Shown: positions 55,078 through 64,000, counted from the first letter of the stretch. The stretch: 64,000 nucleotides of DNA from Enterobacter cloacae complex sp. ECNIH7 (GCF_002208095.1 NZ_CP017990.1:992001-1056000); one strand, 5' to 3'. Notes: a model not told the origin generated them from the sequence alone. Translations and numbers: made by a program.

Positions 55078-56363
55078 TCACACAACAAAATCCTTTAAAA
55101 AAAACAATGGATTGAGATAAATCTTGTTCTCAAGATACAATCTTTTTTAAGGGATTCTATGACCAACAGTTGCCGCTATAGTTAACAGTGGCTACTCAGG
55201 GACGTAAACACGTAGCGGTCTGTCGCTGTAAAGCCCTAACAGGTACAAAGCGTGCACAGTCAACACGAACCACAATCAATCCTAATCAGATGACGTAGCC
55301 ACCGTCTCTAAACCATCCCGACAGGCATTTAAGGCGGATGTGCGGCCTTGTGGCTGCGTAAATCGGTAATGAGTGGTATACCGGCTCTGCCAGCACTTCT
55401 CTCACGCTCCTGACGGTACACGAGCACCCTGATAAGGCGTGAACTTTCTGGCAGTCTCATTCTTTTTTTTTACTTCAAAGGTAACAAAGAAGGGGATCAT
55501 GTTCGTAGATATTCTTCTGCCTCGTTACCATGGGCAGATCCTGTTACCGATAGCCGGTCCGCGCTGCGTATGACCGACATGTCGGGTGGCCCGAACAGCA
55601 TGGTGAACGTCGACGGCACCATACTGAGGATCAATCATGCGCGGACGTTTAGGCGGTGGGCTGTGGGGAAGCAGAAGGACGCAGTCAGGCTGGGAAGGGG
55701 ATCGGTTTCTGGAACACCAGCAGGCGGATTTTACTCATGCCGGAAACGGTATCTCAGCCCGGCAAAATGGGCGCAGAAAGTTATTCGTTTTGGCCGCATG
55801 TCAGAATTTTTTCATCGCAAAGCTTTCCGGATGTAGTTATGACTGAGTGAGAGAGACATTCCCTGTTAATTTTTACAGCAGAACTGGGAACGTCAAAGTC
55901 ATCTTAATCCGGAAGCAAGGCATTTTTTATCTCACTGAATGCGAGTGGTTTGTTTTGTACCCGAGAATTTAAATAAGTTAGGATTCATTGTGACCTCATG
56001 AATTGTGGCAATGAACCAACTTTTTCACTTGAAACGAATTAATATATGAAAAATAAAGCCATGTCCGTAATAATGATTAGTCAGCTTCTGCTATTGCTAT
56101 GCTTTCATTAAATAAAGCCAAAAAATAAATTTTTGTGCTGTTATTATATGACTGATAAAAAGTGACAATACAGTATGGTTATAAATGGAAGTTTAAAAAA
56201 TTATATTTCAATGAGTTGATTATTGGCAGGTTACTTGCTGATTATTGGCAGGTTACTTGCTATAGATCCCAATTTGGACTCGATAATTATTTGAGTTTCT
56301 ACGCCTTAAGGCTATGCTTAAAAGCATTATCTGATATCGTATAAAAGGTTCAACGGGAGATTT
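55078..56363. other. Region without a recognisable gene
   Basis: This 1.3-kb region right of attR has only short open frames (55570-55836, 55637-55846, 56162-56344). None has a good ribosome site or a recognisable product. It may be decayed coding sequence; the right part is strongly AT-rich. Confidence 0.5.
56218..56261 (+). repeat. 22-bp perfect tandem duplication
   Basis: The unit GATTATTGGCAGGTTACTTG+CT occurs at 56218-56239 and again at 56240-56261 without a mismatch. It lies upstream of the AT-rich regulator group. Confidence 0.9.
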
Positions 56364-56636
56364 ATGCAAACCGTGATTAACTTAAAAACGGAAAAACAGA
56401 CGCTTATTGTCCTCCACTCGTTTGAGGATTTTAAAAAATGGTATTTGCGTTTTTTTGATTTGAGTATTTTTGCCGAAGGTGAAGTGAGTGCCCTTCTGAA
56501 TGAGGGGAAACCTGAGCATTATCCCTGTATACCTCTGATTCTTGATAAAAATATGAATCTTATATTTTTTGATGCAACGTCTGTAAACTGCTGGTGTGAA
56601 CAGTTGAAGTCCATCACCTTAAAACATAAGCATTAA
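56364..56636 (+). CDS. Hypothetical 90-aa protein
   Basis: MQTVINLKTEKQTLIVLHSFEDFKKWYLRFF... is not recognised. It is acidic to neutral, without signal peptide or membrane segment, and ends in ITLKHKH. The start is supported by GGGAG 5-6 bp upstream. It is the first of four plus-strand genes in an AT-rich stretch that also holds two regulators. Confidence 0.6.
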   Translation: MQTVINLKTEKQTLIVLHSFEDFKKWYLRFFDLSIFAEGEVSALLNEGKPEHYPCIPLILDKNMNLIFFDATSVNCWCEQLKSITLKHKH

Positions 56637-56696
56637 GTTGATAAATGCAAAACCTGTGCTATATATTATACCTACTGGCTTGTTTTGGTTGCAACT

Positions 56697-57326
56697 ATGA
56701 AAAAAAAATCAACCCGCACTGATACCCATTATCTTAAAGTGATAATGGAAAAAATTGAACCATTTTTAAATTATGAGATTTATGGTGCAAATACACGGTT
56801 TACTATTAATGAAAAACATAACGAAAAATGTTATTTCATTAAAAGCGGTGCGGTTTCGTTGTATCGGTATCCTGACGGAGTATTACTGGAAATTTTTGAT
56901 GCGCCGACACTAAGAGGTTACATACCACTCATTAAAGACAGTGAAACAGAATATGTTATCAAGCTATTATTAGCATCCGAGGTTGCGATTGTTTCCAAAG
57001 AAGCATTGTTTAATTTATTATCGACTCAAAATTTATGGGAAGAGTTCGCACGTTATCAAATGGCGCTTATTTCATCTGTATCAGAAGTCATTTACAGACT
57101 ATCGACGCCTAACAGTTATGAGTCAATCCGCCATCAGTTGATTGAATTGATGGCAAAGCCGAGTGAAATCAGGGAACTCATTACGGCTGAGAACTATATC
57201 CGCTGTAAAACCCGCATGTCCCGAAGCAGTATAATGCGGATATTATCGGATCTTAAAACAGGTGGTTATATTACGATTGAAAGAGGGATTCTACGTGGAG
57301 TGCATAATCTCCCGCTAAAATACTAG
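56697..57326 (+). CDS. Crp-fold winged-helix regulator, IprA/YaiV-like
   Basis: The 209-aa protein has an N-terminal cyclic nucleotide-binding-like part (residues 20-110; CYFIKSGAVSLYRYPDGVLLEI) and a C-terminal winged helix (CKTRMSRSSIMRILSDLKTGGYITIERGIL). It resembles IprA/YaiV-type proteins, which lack the cAMP-binding residues. The start at ATG 56697 is preferred over a TTG at 56685. Targets are unknown; it may control the neighbouring genes. Confidence 0.72.
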   Translation: MKKKSTRTDTHYLKVIMEKIEPFLNYEIYGANTRFTINEKHNEKCYFIKSGAVSLYRYPDGVLLEIFDAPTLRGYIPLIKDSETEYVIKLLLASEVAIVSKEALFNLLSTQNLWEEFARYQMALISSVSEVIYRLSTPNSYESIRHQLIELMAKPSEIRELITAENYIRCKTRMSRSSIMRILSDLKTGGYITIERGILRGVHNLPLKY

Positions 57327-57390
57327 GATAATCTTCACGGATTCAGAGGTGATAATTATTACAGACGTGACAGGAAGAACGTATAACAGG

Positions 57391-58041
57391 ATGTTTATTT
57401 TGCGAAGAGTTTATATTATCTCTGATGATCAATTTTTTGCACTGGGTATTGCTAGCCTTTTTTATATGGTAAATGCAAACATCATTCGCCCGGAAGATAT
57501 ATTTAATAAAAAACAAGTCATTGAAGAAGGGATTTGCTATTTATACATAAAAAACAGAAAGTTGCATCAACAGTTGTGTCATTATTTCAGATGTATGCCG
57601 TGTAAGTTTATATTTTTTTTGCCAAACGCACATTGTGATATAGAAGCAAAGTTTAGGTATTATTTCTGGTCTGCCAAAATAGATCTTCACTCTTTGATGA
57701 AAAGAACAGCACAGGTCTCACTCTATTACAATTATAATGTTCATTTCACATTAAGTTCTGCGGCTCAGAGAAGTATGGAATTAATTTCACAGGGTGTTGA
57801 AACATATGTCACCAGGATTAAGGCCAGCAATAAAGATGCTAAAGTAGTCCATAGACATTACCGGGCTGTCATCAAGTCTGTAGGAATTGAGAGCGTAAGC
57901 GTTCATAATTTATTTCTTACAGAATATATCGCTGTAAGTCATATGTTGATGGTCTGGCTTTCAAGTCGGACAGAACGTACTATATTTCGGAATCTGAAAC
58001 AACAAAAGATTGTTAATGCTGGATTGATTCACTCAGTATAA
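57391..58041 (+). CDS. LuxR/RcsA-like orphan regulator with degenerate HTH
   Basis: The start RRVYIISDDQFFALGIASLF is that of response-regulator-like proteins. The C-terminal region (SSAAQRSMELISQGVETYVTRIKASNKDAKVVHRHYRAVIKSVG) lines up with a LuxR HTH but is degenerate. The receiver lacks the usual acidic pocket, so it is probably not phosphorylated. GTG at 57349 would add 14 residues. Family assignment is tentative. Confidence 0.55.
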   Translation: MFILRRVYIISDDQFFALGIASLFYMVNANIIRPEDIFNKKQVIEEGICYLYIKNRKLHQQLCHYFRCMPCKFIFFLPNAHCDIEAKFRYYFWSAKIDLHSLMKRTAQVSLYYNYNVHFTLSSAAQRSMELISQGVETYVTRIKASNKDAKVVHRHYRAVIKSVGIESVSVHNLFLTEYIAVSHMLMVWLSSRTERTIFRNLKQQKIVNAGLIHSV

Positions 58042-58088
58042 GTTTCAGTAATTAATATTATCTATATAGAAGCATTAAGAAAGGAAAA

Positions 58089-58283
58089 ATGTATCTAATC
58101 ACAGGATTAATACACAAGGCAGGGGGAGCGCCTGTCACATGGAAACATTATTCTTCCCATAAGCTTACACTGGAGCAGTGTGTAAAAATGCTATCCAGGC
58201 CAAAGGCGGCGGGTAAAAGCTATGGATATCCGGTTACGATTACTGATTACCACTGCAAAAAAATGGTGGGAAATGACCGGTAA
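58089..58283 (+). CDS. Hypothetical 64-aa protein
   Basis: MYLITGLIHKAGGAPVTWKHYSSHKLTLEQC... has no recognised family. A good ribosome site (AAGGA, 5 bp) precedes the ATG. It follows the LuxR-like gene by 47 bp in the same direction. Confidence 0.5.
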   Translation: MYLITGLIHKAGGAPVTWKHYSSHKLTLEQCVKMLSRPKAAGKSYGYPVTITDYHCKKMVGNDR

Positions 58284-58421
58284 AATACCCCTCATAAAAA
58301 ATGAAGGCTGACACGAGAGGAGCATTGTCTGCTAGCTTGACGAGCGGAAGGATGAGTTATGGAAAAGCATCACCCTGATACTATATTACTTATGATAAAG
58401 AGTATGCCCAATTTTTGCGCA

Positions 58422-59099
58422 TTAGCCATTACATTCTTCCGACAGCGCTGGCAAACCATCACACATCACCTGCAGCTCATTAAACATCCTTGCCACATGG
58501 AAACCATCGCACACCGAATGATGGACCTGCACCGCGAGAGGTAACAACACTTTTCCATCCTGCTCGTAGTATTTTCCAAACGTGAACATAGGAGAAAAGA
58601 AGTTCTTCATGTGCGCAATGTTCATCGTAAAGTTCGTAAACGTTACCCACGGAATAGACGAGACGAAAAAGACGTTTTCACGGGACTCTTCCTTAGGCCA
58701 GTATGAAAGACTATTTCCATAGCGGGCCGTATCTTCTGCATACGTGTTCTGGAAGTGATGAATATTGCCGTCGAAGTGGCTCCACAATGACGAAAAGGTT
58801 TCCGTTTCTGGGTGGAAGATGGTGTAGCTGGGATGAATTTCATTCCATATGACAAGCTCATTGTCCTTCATGGCCATACGGAATTCAGGATGCCGGTTCA
58901 TGATTTTAGAGAGGAGGGAAATAATCGTCGGATAAAACTTCCAGCCGACCTCTTTGATATGTTTTCGCAGCGCGGTGATGTCGATCAGAACCGTTTGGTT
59001 AATTGTACACTCAGCAAATGACTGGAATACTTCAAAATGTTCCTTCCTGGCCCAGCGAGATAAATCAACAGGCGTATATTCCGGGGCTGTTTTTTTCAT
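58422..59099 (-). CDS. cat: Type A chloramphenicol O-acetyltransferase
   Basis: The 225-aa enzyme transfers acetyl from acetyl-CoA to the 3-hydroxyl of chloramphenicol, conferring resistance. The catalytic His is in [17 protein letters not shown] (about 188-204). The [12 protein letters not shown] and [19 protein letters not shown] segments are typical of CatA. The length is slightly above the 213-220 aa of plasmid enzymes. It sits alone, with no IS or integron nearby, so it looks chromosomal. Confidence 0.92.
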   Translation of the reverse strand: MKKTAPEYTPVDLSRWARKEHFEVFQSFAECTINQTVLIDITALRKHIKEVGWKFYPTIISLLSKIMNRHPEFRMAMKDNELVIWNEIHPSYTIFHPETETFSSLWSHFDGNIHHFQNTYAEDTARYGNSLSYWPKEESRENVFFVSSIPWVTFTNFTMNIAHMKNFFSPMFTFGKYYEQDGKVLLPLAVQVHHSVCDGFHVARMFNELQVMCDGLPALSEECNG

Positions 59100-59162
59100 T
59101 GTTTAACCTTTGATTATCAATCACCTGAAGGGTTTAGGGCCAGAAACAACCGCGTAACCATT

Positions 59163-61094
59163 TCAACCGTATCTAATCTTCCTGTCAATCTCAGCCTGTG
59201 GTTTTCCGAACAGGTATCCCTGCACGAGATCGCAGCCAAGCGCCTGAAGACGTTCAAGCTGCGCTTCGGTTTCAACGCCTTCTGCAATGACCCTCATATT
59301 GAGGCTCTTCGCCATGCCGGTTATCAATTTAACGATATTAAGGGCATCATCCTGCGTGGATATCGGGTTCACAAAGGATTTGTCGATTTTAATTTTATCA
59401 AAATTCAGTTCAATCAGCCGTGAGAGCGACGAATAACCCGTCCCGAAATCATCGATTGAAATTTTTACACCCAGCGTTCTTAGCTTTTTGAGAATAGTGA
59501 TCGGCGTATTGCTGTCACTGAAGAGCGAAGACTCCGTAACCTCTAATTCAAGACGGTTTGCCGGAAGCCCTGTCTCCTTCAGGATGGACTGTACCATCGC
59601 CGTAAAGGATTTCGTGCCCAGCTGAACGGGTGAGACGTTAACAGAGATCCTTGCCGGAACCGTCCAGGAGACCGCTTCCCGGCAGGCAAGCTCAAGCACA
59701 TTTTTGCCAATCTGATTGATCATCCCCGTTTTTTCAGCGACAGAGATAAAGTAATCAGGTGACAGTATCCCCTTAACCGGGTGTATCCAGCGAATAAGCG
59801 CTTCGTAGCCGTAAATTTCATTGCTGAATGAATCGACAATAGGCTGGTAATAAACAACGAATTCATGGTTATCGATCGCCAGTGCCATATCATGTTCAAG
59901 GGTTCTGCTTTCCTGTAACTTTTGCAGCATCCACTGACGGAAGACTTTTATCTGATGTGAACCCTCTTTTTTGGCTTCGTAGAGCGCCAGATCGGCAAAT
60001 TTATAAAGATAATCAGAGCGCCTTTCATTATCAGATAAAACAATACCCACACAGGTGGCGATTTTTATCAGCTGGTTATTAATCGTATAGGGCTGGCTGA
60101 TATGCTCGCTGATCTCTTTGGCGCGCGAAACGGCTGCTGTTTCGGTGAGGCCACTGGACAAAAGGGCGAACTCGTCTCCGCCCAAACGGTAAAACGTATC
60201 AGTGGCGCTGCTCATTGAGGTGAGGCGTCTGGATACCTGATTCAACAGCAAATCTCCGGCATCATGGCCATAGGTATCGTTGACCTCCTTGAACCGGTCT
60301 AAATCAAATAGCATTACCGTGACAGGGGTGTGGTTTTTATCGGCCTGAAGAGTAATTTTGTTGAGATCGTCCCAGAAGAAAAGGCGGTTCTTCATGCCGG
60401 TGAGGGAGTCATGATAAACATCATACTCCAGCTTCGAGTTCTGAATTTGCAGCGTTTCTTTTGATATCTGAAGCTCGTCAGCAAGGCTTTTAACCTGCAT
60501 GTGCGCTTTGAGAATGTTTTTATTCTGGTAGATCATTAAGAAACCCAGAATAAAGCTTAATATCACCAGTAATAATGAAAGTACCGAATAAATATAATAA
60601 AGAATCTGTATTTTATGGTTGGATTCATTAACCGTGTTAATATCTTTCGTTAGTGCCGTTGCAGAAAGTTGGCTCAGCGGTGCGTCGAGATCGTGCATAT
60701 TTGTCAGGTATGCCTGTAACTCTGGATGGCTCATTTTTTCAAGATGACTATCCAGATAGGCCAGTATTTTCTCTAAGCGAAAAGCAAGCTCCTGATGCGC
60801 TTTATCGCTGTCAATATAGCGACCTAAATCTCCCCCATTCATTAAATCGCTCTGGCTTAGCATAATTTCAAGACGCATGCGAACCTGGTCTATCGTAACG
60901 TCATCGGTATCGGTTGCGTATAGACCAAGCCATGATTCAAAACGGTAATACTCTGATACCAGTTGTGCCACGGACCAGGACTCAGTGTATTGAGTCAGTT
61001 TTTGCAATTCCTGCTGTCGATCGTAAACAAGAAATGCAATATATCCTGTCGTGATAAAAAGAGAAAAAATGATACCAACCAGTATCCTGTTCAT
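59163..61094 (-). CDS. GGDEF-EAL membrane protein (DcpA-like c-di-GMP enzyme)
   Basis: The 643-aa protein has membrane segments at about 5-22 and 168-192, flanking a periplasmic domain of about 145 residues. A short coiled linker is followed by a GGDEF domain (RLGGDEFALLSSG, motif intact) and an EAL domain (YGYEALIRWIHP; DDFGTGYSSL; EGVETEAQ). Both cyclase and phosphodiesterase sites look complete. It is in one operon with, and 17 bp after, a SUOX-fold periplasmic gene, the arrangement known for PruR/DcpA pairs where a pterin-binding protein controls the enzyme. Confidence 0.9.
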   Translation of the reverse strand: MNRILVGIIFSLFITTGYIAFLVYDRQQELQKLTQYTESWSVAQLVSEYYRFESWLGLYATDTDDVTIDQVRMRLEIMLSQSDLMNGGDLGRYIDSDKAHQELAFRLEKILAYLDSHLEKMSHPELQAYLTNMHDLDAPLSQLSATALTKDINTVNESNHKIQILYYIYSVLSLLLVILSFILGFLMIYQNKNILKAHMQVKSLADELQISKETLQIQNSKLEYDVYHDSLTGMKNRLFFWDDLNKITLQADKNHTPVTVMLFDLDRFKEVNDTYGHDAGDLLLNQVSRRLTSMSSATDTFYRLGGDEFALLSSGLTETAAVSRAKEISEHISQPYTINNQLIKIATCVGIVLSDNERRSDYLYKFADLALYEAKKEGSHQIKVFRQWMLQKLQESRTLEHDMALAIDNHEFVVYYQPIVDSFSNEIYGYEALIRWIHPVKGILSPDYFISVAEKTGMINQIGKNVLELACREAVSWTVPARISVNVSPVQLGTKSFTAMVQSILKETGLPANRLELEVTESSLFSDSNTPITILKKLRTLGVKISIDDFGTGYSSLSRLIELNFDKIKIDKSFVNPISTQDDALNIVKLITGMAKSLNMRVIAEGVETEAQLERLQALGCDLVQGYLFGKPQAEIDRKIRYG

Positions 61095-61111
61095 TATGTT
61101 CTCCTGAACGA

Positions 61112-61606
61112 CTACTCAATCTTCATTTTGCTAACCTGCCATGCTGAACGCGAGTAATAAATTTGATTATTCAACTCAGGAAGACTGTCATAGGGGTATA
61201 CAATGAATGATGGGCCTTTATCGCGAATGCGCATATATTCGCCATTGATCTTTAAGGCAAGTATGGCGTTGTATTTTTTAAAGTCGCTGAGAGGGATCAC
61301 GGTAGAGTAATCATTGAGCGCAATAACATTAACATTAGTTCCCTTCGCACCCACATAATCCATGAGTTTATTCATGGGAACACCCTCAAACTTCGTACGA
61401 CCGTTATACCAAGGAGATGTCGTCTCAAAACTGACCACACCCAGTTTTTCAAGGCTGGCGAGATCAAACACTGCTTTTCCATTTTCATTGGTATTTTCTA
61501 TATTACCGTAAATCGTTAAAATGGGTTTACCAACTGGTTTTGGCAGTTCGCCAGCCCAGGTTACACTTTGTACGAGACAGCATAACAGCAGTAGGGTTAA
61601 TCGCAT
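61112..61606 (-). CDS. Periplasmic SUOX-fold protein (PruR-like), partner of the GGDEF-EAL protein
   Basis: The 164-aa protein has a signal peptide (residues 1-18, ending TWA-GE). The rest resembles oxidoreductase molybdopterin-binding (SUOX-like) domains: FEGVPMNKLMDYVGAKG, NDYSTVIPLSDFKKYNAILA and IRDKGPSFIVYPYD. The mature part has no Cys, so the usual Mo ligand is missing and catalysis is unlikely. The start at 61606 has AGGTGGAGG. In Agrobacterium, PruR binds pterins and controls DcpA; a similar role is inferred. Confidence 0.8.
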   Translation of the reverse strand: MRLTLLLLCCLVQSVTWAGELPKPVGKPILTIYGNIENTNENGKAVFDLASLEKLGVVSFETTSPWYNGRTKFEGVPMNKLMDYVGAKGTNVNVIALNDYSTVIPLSDFKKYNAILALKINGEYMRIRDKGPSFIVYPYDSLPELNNQIYYSRSAWQVSKMKIE

Positions 61607-62006
61607 TTTGACCTCCACCTTTTTAACATAAGTATAAGAATTATAATTTAGATATCACACGAGTTGATATATTTTGTTGGGGAGTAAGGGGTTTTATCGT
61701 TTTTGTTGAGATAAACGCATTTTAATCAATGGGTTATGTGTTGCGGATGACAGAGAGTTTGACACTCGAGCGACGCTTAACTTTTTGATAAAAGCTAAAA
61801 TTGTGGGCACAAATGCTCTTCTGTTTAAAAAATAATCGCTTTAATTGATTGATATTAACTTCCACGACAATTTTGGGGTGTCCGTGGCTTTTTGGGGCGC
61901 GAATCTGGAGACTAAATACGCGTCCCGGTTGTGTCCGTTGTTTCAGGATGACGACGATAAGCGAGGACACGACCATTCTGATGGTGCGTGTCCCATATCG
62001 CTTGCC
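61607..62006. other. Intergenic region without a gene
   Basis: About 400 bp, AT-rich on its left part. It contains the promoter of the minus-strand pruR-like operon and the end of the cytochrome gene. The open frames seen here lack ribosome sites and known motifs. Confidence 0.5.
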
Positions 62007-62594
62007 TTACTTCATGTCATCCTGGATGGCTGACGCCGACTTCCCCCCTTTCGCCATGCTGGAAAACACTGCGTCCCGGTAGATCCACGCATGAACGAGT
62101 GCGGCAGAGAGATGGACCAGCACCACAGTAAAAAGCAACTTTGCCAGAAGGCTATGGGCGTCGTGACACCAGGCATACAGCGCTGGGCTGGTCGGGACAA
62201 TCGCCGGCAGGTTGACGCCATCAAACATCACAATCGGCAGGCCCGCTGCCGACAGTTGCGCCCAGCCCAGCAGTGGCATTGCCAGCATTAACCCATACAA
62301 CATCCAGTGTGATGCCTTTGCGGCAAGCACCTGCCAGACGGGCAAATCGGCAGGTAGTGGAGGCGTCCGGCTAAGGAGCCGGTTGACCAGACGCACCACT
62401 GCCAGCAGTAAAATGGCGATACCCAGCGGCCGGTGCAGGTCGATTAACCAAATCCGGTGATGTAACGACGTCATCATCGCGGCACCGATGAAAAGCATCG
62501 CCAGGATCATCCCCGCCATCAGCCAGTGCAGGCTTCGCGCCAGGATATTGAAATGCTGCGGCGCGTGCTCTCGTATATTTTTATTCGGGCTCAT
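62007..62594 (-). CDS. Cytochrome b561-type protein
   Basis: The 195-aa protein has four membrane segments. The conserved heme-ligand histidines are in ARSLHWLMAGMI (about 19), LIDLHRPLGI (about 53), CHDAHSLLAKL (about 145) and VLVHLSAALVHAW (about 160). It carries electrons between the quinone pool and a periplasmic partner. It overlaps the catalase-like gene upstream by 4 bp (ATGA). The two probably work together in peroxide reduction. Confidence 0.87.
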   Translation of the reverse strand: MSPNKNIREHAPQHFNILARSLHWLMAGMILAMLFIGAAMMTSLHHRIWLIDLHRPLGIAILLLAVVRLVNRLLSRTPPLPADLPVWQVLAAKASHWMLYGLMLAMPLLGWAQLSAAGLPIVMFDGVNLPAIVPTSPALYAWCHDAHSLLAKLLFTVVLVHLSAALVHAWIYRDAVFSSMAKGGKSASAIQDDMK

Positions 62595-63664
62595 TTTACC
62601 TCCTGCTTTTGCACGGCTTCAGTGGCCTTGCCGTAGCCGATTTCCCGCTCGCGGCGACTGAAAGAGTGGGAGTAGGCTGCGGAGCGGGCGTTTAAGATGG
62701 GATCATCAGACACCGCAACGCCTGCAGGAACGACAGAAGGATCAAAGTTAACGTCGCGGCACGCGCCTATGGATTGTGCTTCGACCCGCGTCACTTCCAG
62801 CGTGCCGGCCACCATCTGCTTGCGATCCTCCGGCCATGGCTGGGAAGGATCATCCACCGGATCGCCCGGCTGTGCGAGCTGCAAAACGTAATCCCAGTAG
62901 AGTGGCTTCTGCGCCAGACGCTGACGCAGGTTTTCAAACAGGAAGTTGTCATCGGCTTTCTGTCGTTGTTCATCGCTCATAGAAAGGAAAGGCTCGTGCG
63001 GACGCATCATCCAGCGAACGGCTTGACGATCCCCCTGCGTGTTCACAAGATAAAAGGCGTTAATGCTGTAAAACGTCGCGCCCGCGAAGCTGCCGGGCGC
63101 GGGTTTTTGTGCCGCCCATTTAAGGTATTTCTCCGCCTCCGGGTACGCTTTCAAAAAATCTGCGAGACGCTGCGGATCCGGTTTCCCGGTGGCCGCATCA
63201 ACAGCCGTGGCTTTTCGCAAGGCCAGAAAACCTTCCGGGCTGTGGGTGGCGAAGAAAGGCTCGTTGTTCATCGCCATTCGCCATTGTTGCTTGTCATCTG
63301 TCTTCAGCAGCAGCGCCATGCTCAGGGTTTTGGTCGTACTATCCGGGGCATGCGGATCGCCGGTACCAATAGAGAACCGGCCCACCACGGGCACTTCCTG
63401 CTGCGAGAAGAGGCGGGAGGTTGAAAGAGAATCCGCCGATCCGTTTGGCGTAAAGGTGCCGGTAAAGCAGATGCCTTTTCCATGCGCGCGGCGAAAACCC
63501 GGCGGGAAGGGTTTCGGTGTTTCACCTACCAGTGCCTGGCTGACCGTGCGTGAACCAAGCCAGCCCGCCGTCCATGCAAAAGCAGATGCCAGCGTACCGG
63601 CGACAACGGCGATCGCTGCCAGCGCGCCCCAGGTTTTTTTTGATTTTAAATCCAGTTTCGACAT
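62591..63664 (-). CDS. Exported catalase-related peroxidase (SrpA-like)
   Basis: The 357-aa protein has an N-terminal signal anchor (about residues 12-36) and a catalase-fold body. The distal His is in GFRRAHGKGICFTG (about 66). NSTARSAAYSHSF near 330 has the heme-ligand Tyr position. It is shorter than monofunctional catalases and usually acts as an organic peroxidase. The start at 63664 (MSKLDLK) is taken from the GGAAAA ribosome site. It is translationally coupled to the cytochrome b gene. Confidence 0.85.
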   Translation of the reverse strand: MSKLDLKSKKTWGALAAIAVVAGTLASAFAWTAGWLGSRTVSQALVGETPKPFPPGFRRAHGKGICFTGTFTPNGSADSLSTSRLFSQQEVPVVGRFSIGTGDPHAPDSTTKTLSMALLLKTDDKQQWRMAMNNEPFFATHSPEGFLALRKATAVDAATGKPDPQRLADFLKAYPEAEKYLKWAAQKPAPGSFAGATFYSINAFYLVNTQGDRQAVRWMMRPHEPFLSMSDEQRQKADDNFLFENLRQRLAQKPLYWDYVLQLAQPGDPVDDPSQPWPEDRKQMVAGTLEVTRVEAQSIGACRDVNFDPSVVPAGVAVSDDPILNARSAAYSHSFSRREREIGYGKATEAVQKQEVK

Positions 63665-63826
63665 AGACGTTTTTCCGGAACAAAATATCTTCACATGTCA
63701 TGCACAACGTAGTGCGCGTGACATGTGTTAATACGGTGGCGAATATGGCTCGAGTATAGGAACTAAGGGGCGTAAAGAAAGAATCTCACGAAAAGTTTAA
63801 ACCTTTCCGCTGTCAAAAAGGCCGGT

Positions 63827-64000
63827 TTACTCATCGTGTCGGAAGTTATGACCGAGCCGGTGACCCAGCGAGAAATAGTGGCGAAACAGGTAATAGAGGG
63901 GATTCCATTTCTGCACGTTAAATTTCACCCCTCTCTGAGTACGAATTAATAATGCCTCAGAAACGTGGACGCAGGTTATCGCGGCATCAACGGACACCAG
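63827..64000 (-). CDS. C-terminal part of an unidentified protein
   Basis: The last 57 codons of a minus-strand gene run off the window edge. The translation ends NPLYYLFRHYFSLGHRLGHNFRHDE followed by TAA. It is rich in aromatic and basic residues. I do not recognise it. Confidence 0.55.
   Translation of the reverse strand: MVSVDAAITCVHVSEALLIRTQRGVKFNVQKWNPLYYLFRHYFSLGHRLGHNFRHDE

Noticed and set aside
55570..55850. Small genes right of attR
   Set aside because: Three overlapping short frames compete in the same stretch. None has a ribosome site, motif or known relative, so I left the region as non-coding.

Overview
The window is an enterobacterial chromosome, most like Enterobacter or a close relative. 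The backbone order phoE-proB-proA-thrW matches that of E. coli, and the PhoE, ProB and ProA proteins are full length. I infer the genus from general resemblance only; no database search was possible.

Layout. (1) 1-4072: ordinary core genome, ending at the tRNA-Thr(CGU) gene thrW. (2) 4024-55077: a genomic island of about 51 kb inserted at the 3' end of thrW. A perfect 47-bp copy of the tRNA 3' end at 55031-55077 marks the far end, and a tyrosine integrase (53541-54848) lies next to it. (3) 55078-64000: chromosome beyond the island, starting with about 1.3 kb without recognisable genes, then an AT-rich group of small regulators, a chloramphenicol acetyltransferase, a GGDEF-EAL protein paired with a periplasmic SUOX-fold protein, and a cytochrome b561/catalase-related peroxidase pair.

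The island is a mosaic. Its scaffold resembles the K-12 cryptic islands CP4-6 and CP4-57: yfjP-yfjQ-yfjR-yfjS-yfjT, a DUF905 protein, an ArdB/KlcA antirestriction protein, a RadC-like protein, a DUF987 protein and the CbeA/CbtA type IV toxin-antitoxin pair (21029-27217). The integrase end (50768-54848) holds an inovirus Gp2/YagK-type protein, an AlpA-type regulator and several small unknown genes. Two catabolic cargos are set into it. Cargo 1 (about 5.3-20.8 kb) is a tetritol (erythritol-type) utilisation cluster. It has a divergent ABC transporter, kinase EryA, dehydrogenase EryB, isomerases EryC/Tpi-like/RpiB-like, a transaldolase, a type II lumazine-synthase homologue, two SorC regulators and one DeoR regulator. 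Together these could carry a C4 polyol from uptake to erythrose 4-phosphate and the pentose phosphate pathway. Cargo 2 (about 28.4-46.9 kb) is a complete Klebsiella/Citrobacter-type dha regulon for anaerobic glycerol use: coenzyme B12-dependent dehydratase DhaBCE and its reactivase, 1,3-propanediol dehydrogenase DhaT, glycerol dehydrogenase DhaD, two dihydroxyacetone kinases, a PduO adenosyltransferase, glycerol facilitator and activator DhaR.

Cargo 2 has broken genes at both edges (yqjI/yqjH on the left, hdeB on the right). It is bounded by a scar of an IS3-family and a methyltransferase fragment on the left and by an ISKpn26-like element without matching target duplications on the right, so it looks like a piece of another enterobacterial chromosome. 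Cargo 1 sits in a broken second copy of the yfjR-yfjQ block beside a brnQ fragment.

Items most worth a second look are the GNAT-HicB-HigA-type composite reading frame at 49754-50694, the RibH2-like gene inside the ery operon, the near-identical putative integrase arm sites inside both island ends, the PruR/DcpA-like pair at 59163-61606, and the uncharacterised genes at the integrase end.
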